Below are positions 16,836 through 25,237 of a stretch of DNA of 64,000 bases, in pieces. The notes beneath the pieces were generated by a model. The model was given only the letters and a program-made list of their open reading frames with translations. It was not told the origin of the DNA and ran no database searches. The position numbers were made by a program, and so were the translations under genes. Location: contig JABWBH010000020.1 in assembly GCA_013360585.1 (NCBI GenBank), forward strand, positions 1-64,000, read 5' to 3'. Each line of letters opens with the position of its first letter. The first letter of the stretch is position 1. This DNA comes from Phycisphaerae bacterium (GTDB lineage Bacteria > Planctomycetota > Phycisphaerae > UBA1845).

Positions 16836-19800
16836 TCAGACCCCGGCGGGAGACCCGGTGGCCTCCTGCGCCTCGCGCAACAATTCACTGATCTGCTCGG
16901 CGCGGCTTCGCGGTTTGCGCGGCTTCTCGGAAACCGTCGCGGCGACGGGCGTGTCCATGTCGCTGTCGGCCGGTTGCGGCGGACGCGGGAAGCGGCTCGC
17001 GGGGACCGAGACGATCCGCCCCGCTTCCGGCGCGGCCAGCCGCTGCAACGTCTGCGTCGGGTGGGTCGATCCGATGCCCGGTGTTTTCGCCAGCGTCGCG
17101 GCGAGGCGCGACTGCGCGCGGATCGCCTCCTCAACCCACTCCTTCAAAGTTCGCGCGGCTTCGTCCGTATCATGCGCGAGCCGCTCCAGCCGCGTGTCCG
17201 CCTCGCGGCTGGTTTTGCGGAACTCCTCGATCCGCTGGTTGGCTTCGAGACTGACCTTCGACAATCCCGCGAAGACCTTCTGCACGGCTTTGCACACTTT
17301 GTCGAGCTGCTCCGCCTGCTGCCGCGCGTCCTTGACCAGCGTCTGCGGTTCGATGCACAGGTCAGCGACCTGGCGCTCAATCTGGCCGGTCCGGGCATGT
17401 AAATCCTTCAGCGACTCGGCCAGCTTCTGCGCCTGCGCGACGAACTCGCGGAGGATGCGCTCCCCCGACTCGGCGGAGCGCTCGCGGTCCTCGATCGCGG
17501 CGAGCAGATCTTCGGCGCGAGTCACGACGAGACGTCCGCACTCCGTCGCCTCGCGGAGGCGCTGAGCGGTCTGCTCGGCGTCGTGCGATCCCTGCGCCAC
17601 CTGCGTCATGCGCTCCTGCGCCTGCCGCGTGGCGGCGTCGAGCCGGTCGGCCGCGGACTGCGCGTGCTCAAGCACCTGGCGATGCTCGCCGAGCGCGATG
17701 CGGGCTTCGGCCTGCTCGTTGCGGACGCGCTCCGCGTTGGCGGCGAGATCCTGAACCGCCGCCTCGGCGCTGCGCTGCACGGAAGTTCCCTGCTCGATCA
17801 GCGCGGTCAGCGCGTCACGTACCGCCGTCCCCGATTGCAGCGCCTGCGTGATGTTCGAGAGGCGCTCGGTCAGGGTTCTGGCCCCTGCGCCGGCGGCTCG
17901 GAGCGATTCGAGCGTCTGTTTCGCATTCGTGTCCGACTCCGCAAGCGCGTCGCGGTGCTGCGCGGCGTCCGCCTGTTGCGCCGACAGCGCCTCGATCAGA
18001 GCGTCCAGCTCCCTGCGGCGATCGTTGAGCGCCTCACGCTGGGCGTCCGACGCCTCGGTCAGGGTGCGCAGGTCTGCGATCAACGTCTGAAGATGGGCTC
18101 TCGTCGTCTCGGATTCGGCACGCGCCGACTGCCAGGCGGTGACGTCCTCCCGGCTGACGCGGTGCAGGTCCGCAAGCTCGCTGATGATCTGGCGGGCGGC
18201 GGCGACATGAGAGGCCAGCGCCTGCTCGCGTCGTTCCGCCGTGGCGGTCTCCGTCCGGATGCGCATCCCAAGGTCTTCGGATTTCGCCGTCAGAGACTCG
18301 ATCGTCGCTTCAGCGGCGCCCAGCCTGGAAATGCCGGACTCCGCCCGCTCACAGGCGGCGCCGAGCAGGAACAGGCGGTCGGTCGTCTGCTGATCCGCCG
18401 CAGCCAGTTTCTGTGCCGTCTCCGCCAGCCGCGCATGCAGCGCCTCGCCGGACACCGACGCCGTTTCAAGCGCCTCGTTCGCCCGCTCGGCACGCGCGGA
18501 CGCCTGCTCGATCGTCCGGGTCTTGAACTGGGCGGTCTCAAGGGACTGCTGAACCTTCGCCACGGCGGTATCGGCGGACTGAAGGTTCTCCCGGGCGGTT
18601 CGGTTCGACTCGGCCAGGGTCTCCTGCAAACGGTCGCCCGCGGCGAGGATCTCCTTGATCTGCCGCCGCTCGCGCTCGGCCTGGCTGAAGAGCGCCTGCA
18701 GCGTCGTGCGACACTTGCTCACCTGTCGCTCGGACGCTTTCTCGATCTGCTCCCAGCGACGCGCCTGCCGCTCGATCGCCGACAGGGACTCTTCCGCGCG
18801 GGTGATGCGCTCCGGAAGCTCCCGCTGGAGCGGAGCGCTGCGCTGCAACAGGGCTTCCAGCGCCGCCGCCAGATCCTGCCCGTCCTTCATTGTGCGTTGA
18901 AGCTCGGTCACGGTCGCCTGCGTCTGCGATCGATTCTGATCGAGACGCTGCGCCTGATCTGCCGCCTGCTTCGCCAGCAGTTCTTCACGCGTCTCGACCT
19001 GCTGAAGCAACGCCTGAAGGCGCATGACCAGCTCCCGCCCGGACTCGACCGCGGCGGACGTCTCCGTCGCCCGCTGCCGCGTCGCGCGCTCGCTCTCCGT
19101 CAGGTTCTCCTGAAGCTGCGTCAACCGACGTTCCGTCTCGCGTGTCTCCCGGGTGATCGCGTCGGCGCGTTCGATCTGCGTCGTCAGATGTTTCGAAAGC
19201 GACTGCGCGTTTTCGGTGCGCGCCATCATCAGGCGCGCCGTGCTCTGGTACGCCGTCGCCGCTTTCGTCGCCTGCGCCTCGGCTTCTTCGATCGTGCGCA
19301 TCACGCGATCCCCGGCCTCCCCGAGGCGCTGGAGGAGTCGTTCCGCCCGGCTAAGGTGCTCGAGCAACCGGGCTTCAACGGCTGGCGCATAACCTTGCGC
19401 CGCTCGGGGAAGCGTCGGGTCCGGTCCCAGCGACTCTTCAAGTCGCGCCAGCAGCGCCTCTCCGTTGGCGATCAATGCATCCACGGATGGACTCCCTTCT
19501 TGATGACCGGTTGATGCCCGCTCTCGCGGGATCGCGGGACGAATGCGGGTTGAATGTTCAACGCGCCCGGCGCCGGGGACTGACGACTCGGTTCCGGGGG
19601 TTGCAGGGTCGAGTCGAGGATCATTCCGGAAGTCTTCGACCTCCGCGGAAAGGTTCGCGCCGATCCCCGTGTCCAGCGCCGCCGACCGCTCAACCTCATC
19701 CCGAGGCCTCGTCGATTCCGCCAGCAACACCGTCTTCGAGCCCGCGCCGGATTCGTGGGCCGGGCTCGCCGGATCCTCCGGCGCAGGAGCCGACAGCGCC

Positions 19801-20618
19801 CGGGCGACGGCGTCGATCACCGCCGCCGTGACCGCGCCGCTTTCCTGCTTGTCCGCCGCCGCCAGCCCGGCTGCGCAAAGCCGGTTGATCCTTCGGGGAA
19901 GCCCGCGCGAGATTTCGTACACGCGATCGATGGCCGCAACGTCAAAGCGTTCGAATGTTCCCGCAGCGCCCGTGATGCGAAGGCGGTGGGCGATGTACGC
20001 CTCTGTCTCCTCGCGCGACAGCGGCGCGAGCGTGACGACGCCGTTGATGCGGGCGCGGAGGGGGCGGCCGTCATCGCACAGCAGCGCCTGCGCCTCCGAC
20101 CGGCCGAAAAGCAGGAGGGAAACCCCCTGAACGCCGCCGCCGTCGCGCCGCGTCAGCGCGGCGAGGGTCTCGATCGTCGCTGCGGAGAGATGCTCCGCCT
20201 GATCAATGACGACCAGGAACGACCCGCGGTCCTTCGCACGCTGGCGCAGCGCCTGCCGGACGCGCAGCAAACCGCGCATCGACTTCACGTCCGACGACGA
20301 CGCCACGCCGATGCCGCGAAAGAGCGCCTCGTGAAACGCCGTGTCCTCGCCCGGTCTTGCCGTCAGCAGCGTGCAGCGCTCCGGCGCGGGGAAGCGAGCG
20401 ATCACCTGTCGCGCCGCCATCGTCTTGCCCGATCCCGCGACGCCGAACACGCAGAACACGCCGCCGGTGGGTGCGGACCAGGTCTGCACGTCCTGCAGCA
20501 CCTTCTCCGTCCCCGACGACGGATAATAAAGCTCCAACTGCGGCAGATCTTCAAAGGGCGCCAACTGCGGCGGCTGCACGGGTTGTTTCATGACGCTTGT
20601 CCCACCACGAACCGACAA
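16836..20618 (-). CDS. ExeA-like AAA ATPase fused to a giant coiled coil
   Basis: A 1260-residue protein. Residues 40-290 are an AAA_22/ExeA-type ATPase: Walker A GVAGSGKT (59-66), a Walker-B-like FLVVIDQAEHLS (Asp139 followed by Gln, not Glu), sensor SLLLFGRSE, and RGLPRRINRLC. A disordered Pro/Ser/Glu linker follows (290-400), then ~770 residues of Glu/Gln/Arg/Ala heptad sequence with no transmembrane helix, and a basic Pro-rich C-terminus. The TTG at 20618 was chosen because AAGGAG lies 7 bases before it; ATG 20591 is possible. ExeA/GspA and the PEP-CTERM-locus ATPase TIGR03015 share the ATPase type, so an envelope or secretion role is possible; an SMC-like cytoskeletal or DNA role is the alternative. 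Confidence 0.82.
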   Translation of the reverse strand: MSVRGGTSVMKQPVQPPQLAPFEDLPQLELYYPSSGTEKVLQDVQTWSAPTGGVFCVFGVAGSGKTMAARQVIARFPAPERCTLLTARPGEDTAFHEALFRGIGVASSSDVKSMRGLLRVRQALRQRAKDRGSFLVVIDQAEHLSAATIETLAALTRRDGGGVQGVSLLLFGRSEAQALLCDDGRPLRARINGVVTLAPLSREETEAYIAHRLRITGAAGTFERFDVAAIDRVYEISRGLPRRINRLCAAGLAAADKQESGAVTAAVIDAVARALSAPAPEDPASPAHESGAGSKTVLLAESTRPRDEVERSAALDTGIGANLSAEVEDFRNDPRLDPATPGTESSVPGAGRVEHSTRIRPAIPRERASTGHQEGSPSVDALIANGEALLARLEESLGPDPTLPRAAQGYAPAVEARLLEHLSRAERLLQRLGEAGDRVMRTIEEAEAQATKAATAYQSTARLMMARTENAQSLSKHLTTQIERADAITRETRETERRLTQLQENLTESERATRQRATETSAAVESGRELVMRLQALLQQVETREELLAKQAADQAQRLDQNRSQTQATVTELQRTMKDGQDLAAALEALLQRSAPLQRELPERITRAEESLSAIERQARRWEQIEKASERQVSKCRTTLQALFSQAERERRQIKEILAAGDRLQETLAESNRTARENLQSADTAVAKVQQSLETAQFKTRTIEQASARAERANEALETASVSGEALHARLAETAQKLAAADQQTTDRLFLLGAACERAESGISRLGAAEATIESLTAKSEDLGMRIRTETATAERREQALASHVAAARQIISELADLHRVSREDVTAWQSARAESETTRAHLQTLIADLRTLTEASDAQREALNDRRRELDALIEALSAQQADAAQHRDALAESDTNAKQTLESLRAAGAGARTLTERLSNITQALQSGTAVRDALTALIEQGTSVQRSAEAAVQDLAANAERVRNEQAEARIALGEHRQVLEHAQSAADRLDAATRQAQERMTQVAQGSHDAEQTAQRLREATECGRLVVTRAEDLLAAIEDRERSAESGERILREFVAQAQKLAESLKDLHARTGQIERQVADLCIEPQTLVKDARQQAEQLDKVCKAVQKVFAGLSKVSLEANQRIEEFRKTSREADTRLERLAHDTDEAARTLKEWVEEAIRAQSRLAATLAKTPGIGSTHPTQTLQRLAAPEAGRIVSVPASRFPRPPQPADSDMDTPVAATVSEKPRKPRSRAEQISELLREAQEATGSPAGV

Positions 20619-21106
20619 CGCAACGCTCCTTCATCGCGATGAACGCCGCGCGAACGATCGCGCATCGGCTCGGCGCGATCCCTGCGCCTTGCCGGCATCC
20701 GAGGACGGTTCTTGCCGGATACATCGACACCCTGCGTTTTTTTCTGAAGTTATCGGGCAGCTCCGCCGGAGGGCGGATCAAGGGAAGCGGAGATTCAGGA
20801 TCAAGAACGTCGGAGGAATCTGCCGATGCAATGCTTCGCCGGGATTCCGCAGGACTTGAGCACGAACGCAATACCCCAGTCCCTGGATCAGCCTCGGGCG
20901 CCGCAACCGCGTCCGGTGGCCGCAAAGCGCACCGCGCTCAAACCGCACCCTACCTTGATGGACTGGCTCCTCGTTCAAAGTCCGGCCGCCCGCCGCCGCA
21001 AACCCGCCTCCGTCCCGACATCCGCAGGTTGAGGTGCTTATTTCCGTCCAACCCCTCGGATGAGGTTGACCGTGGCGCAAGAAAAGCGCGGCTCGTCCCG
21101 TGCGGT
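20619..21106. other. 488-base region without a confident gene
   Basis: Lies between the ATPase-coiled-coil start and the arfB stop; both genes read leftward. Reading frames on both strands here have atypical composition and no ribosome binding sites. No terminator with a T-tract is evident after arfB. It probably holds the promoter of the ATPase gene. Confidence 0.4.
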
Positions 21107-21523
21107 TCAGTCTCCGGTATCGGCGGATCCGCGCCTTTGCGAAAGCACGCGACTCCGTCGGACCTTCTCCGCGCGACGACGGCGACGCGAACCCGCCGTC
21201 GGTTTCGTCGCATGACGAACCTTTGTCGGGAGTAGCGCGTCGGTCAGAAGCTCGATCAGCCGCTCCTCGGCCGCGCGGCGGTTTGCGGATTGCGTCCGAT
21301 GGCGCTGAGAGGAAATGCGGATCCGGCCGTCGCGGTCGATGCGAGACGCAAGGCGTCGCGCAATCAGAAGACGGCCTTCCGGCGGAATATCCGCGCAATC
21401 GTGAAGGTCGAAGCGAAGAATGACCCGAGTGCTGACTTTGTTGACGTTCTGCCCGCCGGGTCCGGTGCTGCGACAGAACTCGACCTCGATCCAACGCCGC
21501 AATTGATCGACGGTCAGTTGCAC
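21107..21523 (-). CDS. arfB: ArfB-type peptidyl-tRNA hydrolase (class I release factor domain)
   Basis: A ~138-residue protein with the catalytic GGQ loop (CRSTGPGGQNVNKVSTRV) and a basic C-terminal tail (SRRRRRAEKVRRSR). ArfB releases nascent peptide from ribosomes stalled without a stop codon; the basic tail enters the empty mRNA channel. Unlike RF1/RF2 there is no codon-recognition domain. The GTG at 21523 puts GGQ near residue 23, as in the family. An upstream ATG at 21598 gives 163 residues but overlaps the last base of tRNA-Leu, so 3' processing of that tRNA would remove its leader. Confidence 0.85.
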   Translation of the reverse strand: MQLTVDQLRRWIEVEFCRSTGPGGQNVNKVSTRVILRFDLHDCADIPPEGRLLIARRLASRIDRDGRIRISSQRHRTQSANRRAAEERLIELLTDALLPTKVRHATKPTAGSRRRRRAEKVRRSRVLSQRRGSADTGD

Positions 21524-21597
21524 CGGACAAAGTCCGTCAGAAGGGTCGCTGCGACCGGTCGAGAGGCCTGCGCCCGCCGCCCCGCCTGAGGACGGCA

Positions 21598-21681
21598 TGC
21601 GGATGAGAGGAGTCGAACCTCCACGGAGTTACCCCCACTGGTACCTGAAACCAGCGCGTCTGCCAATTCCGCCACATCCGC
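21598..21681 (-). tRNA. tRNA-Leu (anticodon CAG)
   Basis: Read on the minus strand, it folds into an 84-base class II tRNA. The acceptor stem is GCGGATG/CATCCGC, the anticodon stem is CTGGT/ACCAG around loop TTCAGGT (anticodon CAG), a long variable arm is present and the T-loop is GGTTCGACTCC. The 3' CCA is not encoded. It lies between the small exported protein gene and arfB on the same strand. Confidence 0.95.
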
Positions 21682-21862
21682 GGGACGTCACACGGCGTAG
21701 CCCTGCCGCCCGTGACTCCGAGGCAGCATCGTACCGGCACACACGCCGCTGTCCAGCGAAGCGCACCGACAAAGAAACCGAACTCGCACAGGCACGCCAC
21801 CCGCGCCGCCCCCGATCCGACGTCTCTGAGTCGGCCGTCCGAAACGGCAAGACCGGGCACCG

Positions 21863-22060
21863 TCACTCCTCAACGTCGCCGTCGAGATTCAGCCAGTCCG
21901 CGACGCGTTCGGGGTCGAAAAGAGAAACGAACGTGCTTTTTGTCGCGTCAATGAAGGCGTCATGAGCGATCACTTCGCACTTGCCCGGCAGAATCATCCC
22001 GCTGGTCAGCACGACCAGCGCCATCTTCCACCGTGACGCCGCAGACCGGTAATTCTTCAC
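21863..22060 (-). CDS. Small exported or membrane protein (65 residues)
   Basis: Starts at GTG 22060 with GGAG 7 bases upstream. The product has a basic N-terminus, a hydrophobic segment (WKMALVVLTSGMILPGKC) that may be a signal peptide or membrane anchor, and a C-terminal acidic helix (TFVSLFDPERVADWLNLD). The frame stays open far upstream, but that part is antisense-like to the lipoprotein gene and lacks a start signal. It follows the lipoprotein gene by 83 bases on the same strand and may share its transcript. I recognise no family. Confidence 0.6.
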   Translation of the reverse strand: MKNYRSAASRWKMALVVLTSGMILPGKCEVIAHDAFIDATKSTFVSLFDPERVADWLNLDGDVEE

Positions 22061-22143
22061 ACTCGTTCTCCGCGCCGACTCCACCTCTCCCGCCTCAACA
22101 CCCGGCGGACGCCGAAGCGAAAGCCCTCGCCGGCATCCTCCCG

Positions 22144-22833
22144 TCACGGATTTTCGCCGACCTGAGACTCGATGACCGCCTCGAGCGTTCCGAACGTGTC
22201 CGGACCGGCGCAACACTCCGGCTGCGAGCGCCACGGAAGCACGAACGACTCGACGCGCACCCCGCCCGGCTGTCCCTGCGACTCGATCGCCCGGAAGATG
22301 ATCGTGTCGCCGCACTCGAAGTTCCCGTCCGCCCGCACCAGCGGGTTCAAACCAGCTTCGACCCCGAACCCCGGAACATCCGCGACTTCGAACCCGATGA
22401 ACAAACCCTGATCCGTCGACTGAAGGTTTTCTCCGAGTCCGACACGCTCGACGGCTGTGCTGGAGCACGAGAATACGTGCCCAAGTTCATTCGCCTGGGC
22501 AAAGGGGAACGTGTTCAGCCGGACCGTCTTGAGCACACGCTCGGTCACGATGTTGCCGTCCACGTCAAACTGCGGATTGCCTTCCGCGTCGCGCACCGCC
22601 TGTGTAATCTCGGCGGTGACGACGAACTGCACGCTGGTCCCGGTGCTGTTGACGCAGCGGACAAGCACCATCGGAGCGCTCGGACCGGGCGTCTGCGGCA
22701 CGATTCCGCCGGAAACGTAGTTCAGAAACGAGTCATTGAAAATCAGCGCGTTCGGATTCCCGCACCCGAACATCAACCCGACGCCCATCGCGCAGGTCCA
22801 AGTGAAGCGCTGAAGCGATCGATGCCTTCTCAT
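22144..22833 (-). CDS. Putative lipoprotein
   Basis: A 229-residue protein from ATG 22833, with GGAG 8 bases upstream. The signal peptide ends in a lipobox-like GLMFGC (Cys at about residue 23), so the mature protein is probably lipid-anchored. The rest is beta-rich, Val/Asn/Thr-rich, with cysteine pairs (VLVRCVNST, VFSCSST, ECCAGPD). It resembles the neighbouring lipoprotein in layout: both use long strands and describe no catalytic motif. The next gene upstream ends 73 bases away on the same strand, so these are probably a duplicated or co-functional pair. Confidence 0.72.
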   Translation of the reverse strand: MRRHRSLQRFTWTCAMGVGLMFGCGNPNALIFNDSFLNYVSGGIVPQTPGPSAPMVLVRCVNSTGTSVQFVVTAEITQAVRDAEGNPQFDVDGNIVTERVLKTVRLNTFPFAQANELGHVFSCSSTAVERVGLGENLQSTDQGLFIGFEVADVPGFGVEAGLNPLVRADGNFECGDTIIFRAIESQGQPGGVRVESFVLPWRSQPECCAGPDTFGTLEAVIESQVGENP

Positions 22834-22905
22834 GCGTCTATCTCCACGCCCGCCGAACCGCCTTTCCAGGCGAAACGGGCTGATTACGTAGCTCTCTGAC
22901 ACTCG

Positions 22906-23754
22906 TCAATTCACCTGCACCCGGACCGCAAACCGACCCCCCACGCGGGCCAGCGCCACCGCGTCATCCAGCCGGACGCTGGGGTCGTTACTCGAAAAAA
23001 TCGGCGTCGTCAGGAACGGAACCGCCAGCGTCCCGGTCACCGTGAACGACACGACCGACCCGCAACGCGGACCGTCCACCGGAACCGGGACATCGCGAAG
23101 TCCGATGTTCTGTTGAAGAATGATGTTCCCGTCCTGATCCACGAGATCCACTTCAAGCGGAATAAACCGAAGGGACTCCTCCAGAAACTCTGTGAAGACG
23201 AAGGTCGCCGGGCGATTGTCGTCCGCCTCCTGGAACTGGTATCCGGCGATCGCCACCGGCATGAAAACCTCGATCGGCCCCTCGATCGCCACCCGCAGGA
23301 CGTCGCACACCACAATCGCGTTCGTCAACTCGTTCTCGATCAGGTCCGGCTCAGCCGTCGCGTCAAAACGCGTGTCCACCAGCTTCACCGACCCGTCAAC
23401 AAACTCGAAGACGTTGACCCCGCCGTTCACAAAATCCACCCGCACCCGGAACCGGATGCGCGGCCGGAGCGTGCGACGTTCGTAGGGCGTCAGATCCACC
23501 CCGCCGCCGTCTGGAAGGTCGGCCTCGAGATAGTTGAGCAGGCGCTCGTCCACATCGGCGTTGTTGATGAACGTGATCGCCACGTATCCCGGCGCGTTCT
23601 CGACCGATGCCGACCCCCCCGTCGGGTCGAGCAGATCCACAAATGCCGGATTCAGCGCCGAACATCCGCTGATGCTCAACAGCAGCGCCAACCCCAGCCC
23701 CCCACGCGCCAGGCTCTTTCTGCATCCGCTGACAGCTTCAAAGTCTCGGTACAC
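22906..23754 (-). CDS. Putative lipoprotein
   Basis: A 282-residue protein starting at GTG 23754; no in-frame ATG precedes the signal peptide. The lipobox is LSISGC (Cys at about residue 31). The mature part is beta-rich (YVAITFINNADVDERLL, RIRFRVRVDFVNGG, FRLI-type strands) without transmembrane segments or recognisable domain. It precedes the second lipoprotein and the 65-residue gene on the minus strand; the three likely form one operon of surface proteins. A 19-base tandem duplication lies in its upstream region. Confidence 0.72.
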   Translation of the reverse strand: MYRDFEAVSGCRKSLARGGLGLALLLSISGCSALNPAFVDLLDPTGGSASVENAPGYVAITFINNADVDERLLNYLEADLPDGGGVDLTPYERRTLRPRIRFRVRVDFVNGGVNVFEFVDGSVKLVDTRFDATAEPDLIENELTNAIVVCDVLRVAIEGPIEVFMPVAIAGYQFQEADDNRPATFVFTEFLEESLRFIPLEVDLVDQDGNIILQQNIGLRDVPVPVDGPRCGSVVSFTVTGTLAVPFLTTPIFSSNDPSVRLDDAVALARVGGRFAVRVQVN

Positions 23755-23833
23755 AAGCCTTAATCCCGTAATGAACTCGTTCTCAGCCGATGTCCGCCAA
23801 CCTGAGAGACATTATGAACGTTTTGTGGACCAG

Positions 23834-23871
23834 CGCAATCCAGCCCAACCTTCGCAATCCAGCCCAACCTT
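23834..23871. repeat. Perfect 19-base tandem duplication
   Basis: CGCAATCCAGCCCAACCTT occurs twice with no spacer and no mismatch, in the 260-base region between the divergent lipoprotein and SPOR-like genes. It could be a recent replication slippage or a pair of regulator-binding sites. Confidence 0.85.
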
Positions 23872-24014
23872 GAAGTATTCTGAGTGTCACGTGACCCGTC
23901 AAGGGTCGGGCGGCGGTAGCGGTCCGTGCCTTCCGGGGACACCGGTTGAAGTGCGGCGCAGTTCCGGTATCCTTGCCGCATTCTTCTCCCGTGGATTAGC
24001 GGAGACCTACCCTG

Positions 24015-24869
24015 ATGGCGCGGCGGACTGGACAACTCCTCTTTGACAAGCTTCGGGACGCGCCTGGCGGCGGAAGTGAACTACCTCCGCGCGAGTTCAG
24101 AGCGGGAGATACATTGCAGTCGCCTATCACGGATCGCCCGGTTCTGTCACAGAATCCGGTTCGTTCAGATTCGGTGGCCAGACCTGCTGAGCACCTTTCT
24201 TCGCAAACCTCCCCCTGGGTGGCGGTCAGGGGACGTTCGCTCGTCCTGACCCTCAGCAGTACTTCGGCAGGGATTGCGGTGTTTCTCGCGCTCCTGCTTC
24301 TGTCCGGCGCATATCTCATCGGGTCATCTGTCGGGGAGCGCCGAGGGCAGGAGCGAGGATTCAAGCTGGGAAGAGATTCGTACACCTCTAGTACAATTGA
24401 TGAGATCGAGAAGGCCCGCCAGCTACCGCCAAGCCCGCAGCTCCTGGGCGGTTTGCTGAGGGATGAACCCGTTGCGACACCGGAACGATCCGGGAATTCG
24501 AGCGTTTTACCGGAAACGAGCGACGAAGCGTCGGTTCCCGAAGCTCTGCCTGAATCCGGGATTGCGTGGGTTGGGGGGTACAATTATATTGTCGCGCAGG
24601 AATTCGACGGGCAAGCGTCTCAGGAGGCGGAAAGCGCCCGGCTTTTTCTCTCGGAGAATGAGGTTCCCGCCGCGGTGGTTCGCCTGCGCAGCGGGAAGCT
24701 GGCGACGGTCGTGCTCGAGGGTTTCAACCTGAAGGAACCGACTCAGCGCAGACGGGCGGACCTTTTGAAGGAAAAGGTGGCGCGGTTGGGGTCGAAGTAT
24801 TTCTCTGCCGGCGGACGGTACAAGTTGGAAGGTTATTTCGCCGCGTACAAGAGCGGCGCGTGGGAGTGA
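24015..24869 (+). CDS. SPOR-like domain membrane protein
   Basis: A 284-residue protein. Residues 1-78 are cytoplasmic and disordered, a single transmembrane helix follows (about 80-103, SAGIAVFLALLLLSGAYLIG), then an acidic linker. The C-terminal ~110 residues (WVGGYNYIVAQEFDGQASQEAESARLFL, LATVVLEGFNL, LARLGSKYF-like, GRYKLEGYFAAYKSG) have the alternating strand-helix layout of SPOR-like peptidoglycan-binding domains; the match is structural and uncertain. The gene is followed 9 bases later by the small basic protein, so they are co-transcribed. A role in the cell envelope or division is possible. Confidence 0.65.
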   Translation: MARRTGQLLFDKLRDAPGGGSELPPREFRAGDTLQSPITDRPVLSQNPVRSDSVARPAEHLSSQTSPWVAVRGRSLVLTLSSTSAGIAVFLALLLLSGAYLIGSSVGERRGQERGFKLGRDSYTSSTIDEIEKARQLPPSPQLLGGLLRDEPVATPERSGNSSVLPETSDEASVPEALPESGIAWVGGYNYIVAQEFDGQASQEAESARLFLSENEVPAAVVRLRSGKLATVVLEGFNLKEPTQRRRADLLKEKVARLGSKYFSAGGRYKLEGYFAAYKSGAWE

Positions 24870-24878
24870 AGGTCGCAG

Positions 24879-25115
24879 ATGTCACGTGACAAGTCCTTGA
24901 AATCTCGAAGCACGCTCGCCCGGCACCGGAACGTCTTATCCCGCGAGGAGCGGATCAAGACTCTGCAGGAGCTGGACCGCTGGGAGGAAGGTCGCTCGCC
25001 GCTTTACCTGCCGAAGGTCGCGCACCGCAAGGTCGCGGTCGGCGGCAAGGAAAAGAAGAAGAAGGAAGAAGGCGCTGAAACGAAAGAAGGCGCCGCCGCG
25101 ACGCCGGCTTCCTGA
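24879..25115 (+). CDS. Small basic protein, TIGR04137 family (PVC group)
   Basis: A 78-residue protein whose first ~55 residues match the conserved small basic protein of Planctomycetes, Verrucomicrobia and Chlamydiae: SLKSRSTLARHRNVLSREER, LQELDRWEEG, PLYLPKVAHRKV. The C-terminal third is a Lys/Glu-rich extension. The family is constitutive and of unknown function, possibly ribosome-associated. It is a useful lineage marker here. It starts 9 bases after the SPOR-like gene. Confidence 0.88.
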   Translation: MSRDKSLKSRSTLARHRNVLSREERIKTLQELDRWEEGRSPLYLPKVAHRKVAVGGKEKKKKEEGAETKEGAAATPAS

Positions 25116-25159
25116 TCCGGGCGTCCGGCTTCCGCATCATTCGTCTGCAAACCGATCGC

Positions 25160-25190
25160 CGCCGCCGGCCGAGTCCGGCGGCGTTGTGTT
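25160..25190 (+). terminator. Likely Rho-independent terminator
   Basis: A perfect 9-base stem (CGCCGCCGG / CCGGCGGCG, 25160-25183) with a 6-base loop, followed by TTGTGTT. It lies just after the small basic protein gene and before mreC. Confidence 0.7.
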
Positions 25191-25237
25191 ATTGCGGCGA
25201 TTTCGCGCGGGTGGCGCGACGGTATTCTGGGGGAGCG

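Noticed and set aside
17583-19514. Long plus-strand frame opposite the coiled coil
   Set aside because: Mirror of a repetitive GC-rich coding sequence; Leu/Arg-rich with no domain.
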